Positions 45,719 to 64,000 of a stretch of DNA of 64,000 bases are shown here, piece by piece. A model generated the notes under the pieces. The model was not told the origin of the DNA, searched no databases, and saw only the letters and a program-made list of their open reading frames with translations. The first letter of the stretch is position 1, and every line of letters starts with the position of its first letter. This stretch comes from Acanthaster planci (Eukaryota; Echinodermata; Asteroidea; Valvatida; Acanthasteridae), in NCBI RefSeq assembly GCF_001949145.1, contig NW_019091475.1, positions 711,497-775,496 on the forward strand, in the 5' to 3' direction. The translations under genes were made by a program, and so were the position numbers.

Positions 45719-48700
45719 ACATTGGCAGCAGAGAGAGAAGTCTGTGCTGTGAGCTGGATAGAAAAAGCTGTACTTTCAGCCTGTATGGCGGGCCCCTGTA
45801 AGTGTAAGAGTGACTAAAACTTGTGTGGTCAACTCTGTAAATCCCACCCTCTTGTGAGAGACTGAAACCAGGAAACTGGATCCAATTACGACATGTATTT
45901 GAAATCATTTGTTCTTGCCACTTGTACCATTGGCTGCTTGTAGCAGTAAGAGGCTTCATAAGTATCCTTAAATATTCTCTTTTGTTTGACAAACTACGGC
46001 CTTGAGAATGCCATAACAGGCCCTCCATTCATAGCAGGCTGTGCCAATATCTTAGAGCAGGTCTGTTGTTGGTACCGGTGAATCATTTTATGTCTTGTCT
46101 TACTTGTATCATCATTGGCTTGAATTTTTTTTCCCCATTACATGTATGTTCATGCACTCCTGTTTGCTGAGGTTAATAGATTTATTACTTCACACTGAAG
46201 TGAATACAACTCAATCAATTTACCAATGAGATAGAAGCCAAATGTAGCAGTAGTCACTGATAGTTAATTTGAAATGTTAGCTGTAAAAATGGTCACAAAC
46301 ATGTATCAGAAGTGACCGGTCATATATATATATTTGAAGTGAATGTACATTTATTTTACATTTATATGAATTTCTAACAGAAATTTTGGGTACCTATTTG
46401 GATACTTATGTAATGAAACGTTTGTATGGGTTGATGGAACTGTGAAAAAAATCTTCAGTTTTTGTATCAGTATTAAATGCCTCAATATTGGGTATCTTAT
46501 CTCCGTATCTGAATTACGCTTGTGTCGTTTTACCACTTTAAATTCGTCAGTTGCACCTTTTGGGCAACTGATTCTTCCATTGGAGTGTAGTTGTTTCTCC
46601 GAAGTGGGAAACAAATATTAAAAAAAAAATCTTCCACAGCAACCACTCATCTACATTAACAGAATGAGTATTTAAGATTTTAAAGTAAACATTTTAAAAC
46701 CCCTCAAAAGGGGACACTAACAGAACAAATTATTATGCGCTGGACTCATGGTTTCTCTTCGTCTCCTTTTCAGCGCAGAGTTTATTGGAACACCACAAAA
46801 TGAAATGAACCTTCAAAGCTCAAACCATTTCCCCCAAAGATTATTTCAGCCAAACCTGCTCCCAATTTCACATTCTGAAAATGAACAAATGAATACACTT
46901 TTAATTTGAAAATCCCCTCTGAGTACCAATCCTACATAGGTTATCGCATATCATTCAGCATGTACCCAGAAAATGCTCACGTCATTGTGGTAAGTTGCGT
47001 ATCATTTTGGCAGTCAATGGCTACATCTGATTGTTGCGGCTGCGGCTGAAATGAACATGTTTGCCTATTAAAGCCGCTGGCTAGCAGCTTACAGCCACTT
47101 CCCACAGACAGGTGTATCACTATCAGATCTTCTCAGGTTACTCTTCATTAATCCCAGCCAGTGTTGTACATAGGATCTGGCCAAGCAGTTGAGGACGTCT
47201 AGGTCTGGGGTGTACGGCTCTGGCAAAGCGTTAACTACCACTTTTACTTCCAGATGTAGCCAGTCAATTCAGACGCAGCAAACCTCAGAAAGTTGTTGAT
47301 ATTCTGGTAAGACTTTACACATGACCCCTGCTGTTGCCGTAAAGTAATGGCTGTATTTGAATTTCTGGGCCTCACTGATATTTATAAAACCTGCAAATAC
47401 ATTTCAGAAAGTTCCCGCTTTTTTTCTAACGTCAAGATTTTTTTTCCCCTTCCTCTCCATTAAAAAAGACAACCACCTCATCCCTTTAAAATCAAGTAGG
47501 GGACCAGCTTTGGGTACACACGCTCCCTATTAATAGCTGGTACCCATGCGCTGTGCCCAACACTTCCAGTTGAGCGTGGAGGAACAAACAATATTGCATT
47601 ACCACATCACTGAAGCCTACAAAAATGGCCCACTCATTAAATAGCGATTGAGAAACTCAACAGCATGACGACGGTTTCTAGGACAACTAAATGTACTTAA
47701 TCAGTAACCAGACGCTAACTTGAAAGATCTAGAATGCTGAACAAATCTACACTACTTGATTTTGTTTCTATTCTGTTATACTATGATGGAGTAACGAGAC
47801 AACTTCATACAGTGGATATTTACAGTTCTGTTTTTTTTTGTAATGTTTGCACAAATTCTAATGAAGTTTTGGCTGTCTACCAATAAATATGGACATACAG
47901 GCTGAAACGTGCCCAAGGCACAAAGACTGCAGTCAGGGTTGGTACCTATAATGTACAGATCAATACAGACTTGCTTTGATTATCCGCTGTGCAGTTAAAA
48001 ACACAAAGCTGCGGATGCGCAGACAAGCTACCAAATACACTGCGTAGTATTGATAGGCCATTCTAAGAAATGTTTAGTTTATCACCAATCGCCTTTCCCA
48101 TACTCAGTGGGGTTTCCGATCATTTTTGTTTGTAAACAACTTACTAATTAAATTCAAATTTAGGAATAAAATCAGCGTAGGTGCAAATAGATGAGAGATT
48201 TTAAGAACAGTGAACAAAATTTGAAAATATTTTGCGTGTAAGGTGCCTACAAAATGCAAACGAATTCATAAATTTACACGACTGCGAATTTATAACAGAA
48301 ACCCCATCACTGATTGTGATTTTCAATTGAAAGAATTTCAACTTGGCTTTCACACAGTACATTCGGATGAAACAGTGCCCTACAAATTTCAAAAACCCAA
48401 CAATGGTTACCAAAAACCTCCATAATTCATAGGCTATACAGTTTCATTGCTTGAAATGTCATTCTAAGGACAAAGGAGAACATATGATACATTAATATGG
48501 CATTCCATGACTTGAATGATAATATACCATCATATCATGGACCTGGAACATTCAGGATTCAAGAAGAACACACATATATATTTAAAAGACAAAGAAATAT
48601 ATTAGTACATATGTAAGTCAGAAGGGACCCATCAAAATGTACGGCACTGGCCAATCAGTGGAGAGGATGAGTCATGTGACTGCTCAAAAGTGACCCGGGA

Positions 48701-49418
48701 TAGACACAAGGACCGGTCACTTCTACCATTGTGGGTGAGGGTGTTTTTTGGGGGGCAGAAGCTGTTGCAGAATGAAGCCAAGAAGTTTACTCAATAATTC
48801 TACCCACCACAAATATGACTCGAGTCTTACGCAAACACTGAAAAAAAAAGGGAGATTAATCGTTCAATGTGCAACCTGCAAGTGTTCTGCTTCAGTTGGC
48901 GCTTTGGACAAACACTGAAAACTGATCCAAAGCCTGCTGCGTCTGTTTTGGTGCTTTTTACCAAGAGGTTAACTCAGAAGACAACTTTTGTCACCAACAA
49001 ACCTGAAGCAATTTTGCGCCACACATCCACTATATCCCAAATTATTCAAGGTTGGATAACCTGAAGAACTGAATACAACCAAATACCTAAGTTACAAAGA
49101 CAATCTTGCCACAAGTGCTCCCTATTTCTTTGAAATCCCTCGTGACGGAAGCCCCCAACTAAATTTAATATGCTGAATGTACACACTGAGCGAAAAAAAA
49201 TGGCAGGTTTTGCTGAACTGTTAAGAGTTGAAAAACAAGTGTGTCGTGGGCAAAAACTACGGCTAGAGATTGGCGACTACCCACCACAGACCCTCCAGTT
49301 GAGTATTAGAAACAAGTCACTTGCAGGTGTACCCTCTAGTGTCTCAAAACACAGGTGTGATGATTTCCCCTCCCCCCCCACAACTCCTAGAACACACCCC
49401 AAAAAGTCCCACACCCTC

Positions 49419-62453
<13,035 letters not shown>

Positions 62454-64000
62454 CGTGCACTTCGTTTTCACAAAACATGAATTTTAATGCTTGATTTGAG
62501 TGCGCCCTCTTTTGGCGATTGTTGCTTGAGCACATAAATTAAGTAGAAATAAATTGGCAAAAGTATTCATTTTGAGAATATTGATAACTGCCCAACACTT
62601 GAGCATTTATTTGGGGGGAATATGTTTTCTGTGGCTTTAAAGTCGAAATGTTTTAGTTTTAATGTCGAAAACTAGTTTCAAGGCTCGCAGGTCAACCATG
62701 CCTTCTAATCTAAGGGAGATTTACTAAACCATGGACTAAACTGTGGTCCTATTTCCGTGAAATGGCTCTTTATCCCTAGCACCCTATGCATAAAAGCGAG
62801 CTAAATAAATGAAAATAAAATAACAATTGGAAACAAATTTGTATGAATTATGTCAAACAGTAATTATTCAAATTGAATTCGCAAAAATCGTAATTATCAT
62901 TAACTGAAGCCGCATATGCAAGGGCGCCGGCGTTTCATCCCCGCGATTCAGCAACACACATTATGTAGAATCCAAGACGCACAGGGTGGCCGTATTTTCT
63001 ACAAGTTCCTGGACTCCCTCTTCTGGTTTTTCGAACGAACGTTTGATGAAATTAAACAAAGAACCCTTTTTGGTAAATTATTATTCAAGTCATAAATCTC
63101 CACTCACTTATTACTCTTGTTAATTTTACACATATACTATATTTAGATTTTAAAAGTTTCTACGATTAGCTGGTCGACCACTAAGTTGCCATATGGTTTG
63201 GATGTTTTTCTTATTATAAGCCCGTGTTCGCCGGCTGCATTTTATACGTGAACAAAGTAGATTATCCGTTTGGACAAAGACAATTTGAGCAATATCTTCA
63301 TTAATCATTAATTGCTCTTAATTAACATGATTTCCATTTTATCGGAAATGTTTTCACGAAAACTGAAAAATCTGCCAGCTTCAAATAATTTTTGAAGAGG
63401 ACGCATACGCGGGAATTTTTGAACAGTGGTCAATATTTTATTGCAATATGTTGAAACCTTGTCAATAATGTATCTGTTGTTTTTGGTAAGATCTAAACCA
63501 GTGGTGTATCCCTCGGGGAGATTGCCTCTATAAACACGTTACCCCCGCCCCTTTTGAGTGCAAGCATGAAAAAAACAACACTTTTTTGAATAAGGGGGCG
63601 GGGGTTGTTTTACCCTTTGGGGAAATTAAAACCCATTTTGCCCCACCTGGACACAAGACCTGGACTTGCCACTGATCTGAACAAAGTAAATAATCTCTAG
63701 TGATTCTGACTCCGTTCAAATAATTTGAAAAGTACCAATGTGGTTCATCACTTACCATGGCATAAAAGTTGCAAGAATGAAAATGAATATTAAATTCAAT
63801 TAATTTACTGTATTGGGGTTTCATGCATGTGTCACCACCAGCAGAGGTTTTGTATTCAAGCTATTCCAATCCAACTTCGGGGTGCTTTTCACTCTAAAAC
63901 GTGAGTCCCTTGACTCCGAGTCGCGCTTAGAAGTTTACTCGCCCCGCACGTTATGTGCTTGTCTACCATGTACTCACTGACAGATGACTGTGACAAGAGA
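62454..64000. other. CARM1 5'UTR/promoter and flank
   Basis: The CARM1 promoter must begin within this stretch. No TATA box or CpG-rich block was evident next to the ATG. A short GC-rich inverted repeat (ACCCCCGCCCCTTTT near 63540, inverse near 63600) is the only structure noted. Confidence 0.45.

Larger units (their letters stand above)
44690..49418. other. Convergent 3' region of CTNS and CARM1
   Basis: Contains 3'UTR of both genes; the boundary is not resolved. Minus-strand AATAAA (TTTATT) occurs at 46791-46796 and 46352-46357, and several ATTAAA variants lie closer. An (AT)n run lies near 46321. No additional gene was recognised. Confidence 0.5.

Overview
The window is nuclear DNA of an intron-rich animal. 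Gene content (a flagellar protein, cystinosin, CARM1, a class A GPCR, a Tctex-type dynein light chain), GC-rich short exons in AT-rich introns, many small inverted-repeat elements, tRNA-derived SINEs and scattered ACATGTAC-type simple repeats point to a marine invertebrate deuterostome, most likely an echinoderm or hemichordate. The species is not identified. One assembly gap (383 N) lies at 11381-11763.

Layout. 1-23240, plus strand: the 3' two thirds of SPEF2 (sperm flagellar protein 2), 33 well-supported coding exons plus one tentative 18-nt microexon, ending at a TGA at 22022-22024 and a long 3'UTR. The first exons lie before the window. 23912-26386, plus: a four-exon gene for a Ulp1-like (C48-type) cysteine protease homologue. 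28836-29489, plus: an intronless Tctex-type dynein light chain gene (DYNLT5/TCTEX1D1-like). 30502-30756, minus: a truncated, frameshifted GPCR pseudogene. 33045-34223, minus: the intact single-exon class A GPCR it was copied from, with a TATA box and CRE-like site also recognisable upstream of the pseudogene. 38468-44075, plus: complete cystinosin (CTNS), 8 coding exons, 404 aa. 49419-62453, minus: complete CARM1/PRMT4, 13 coding exons, 611 aa, convergent with CTNS.

Exon models were built by hand from ORF continuity, GT-AG junctions and reading phase. Every junction given is phase-consistent and each complete model ends at an in-frame stop. The genes are unrelated housekeeping, ciliary or signalling functions and form no operon-like unit. 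SPEF2 and the dynein light chain are both axonemal or motor-related, but their proximity may be chance.

Between and inside the genes are many non-autonomous mobile elements: inverted-repeat MITE-like elements (1478, 8094, 8998, 12623, 30122, 36661, 44423, 44579, 59246), a piggyBac-like TTAA-flanked element nested in a minisatellite (49866-50428), two copies of one tRNA-headed SINE family (10575-10768 minus, 53710-53897 plus) and a different tRNA-like fragment (6050-6122).

The most unusual signals are a perfect 64-bp-arm hairpin in a SPEF2 intron (2708-2852), a roughly 126-bp tandem array made from the 3' end of a SPEF2 exon and its splice donor around the gap, the altered SAM-binding motif I of CARM1, and the GPCR duplication that carried its promoter. 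I saw no clear new multi-gene system.
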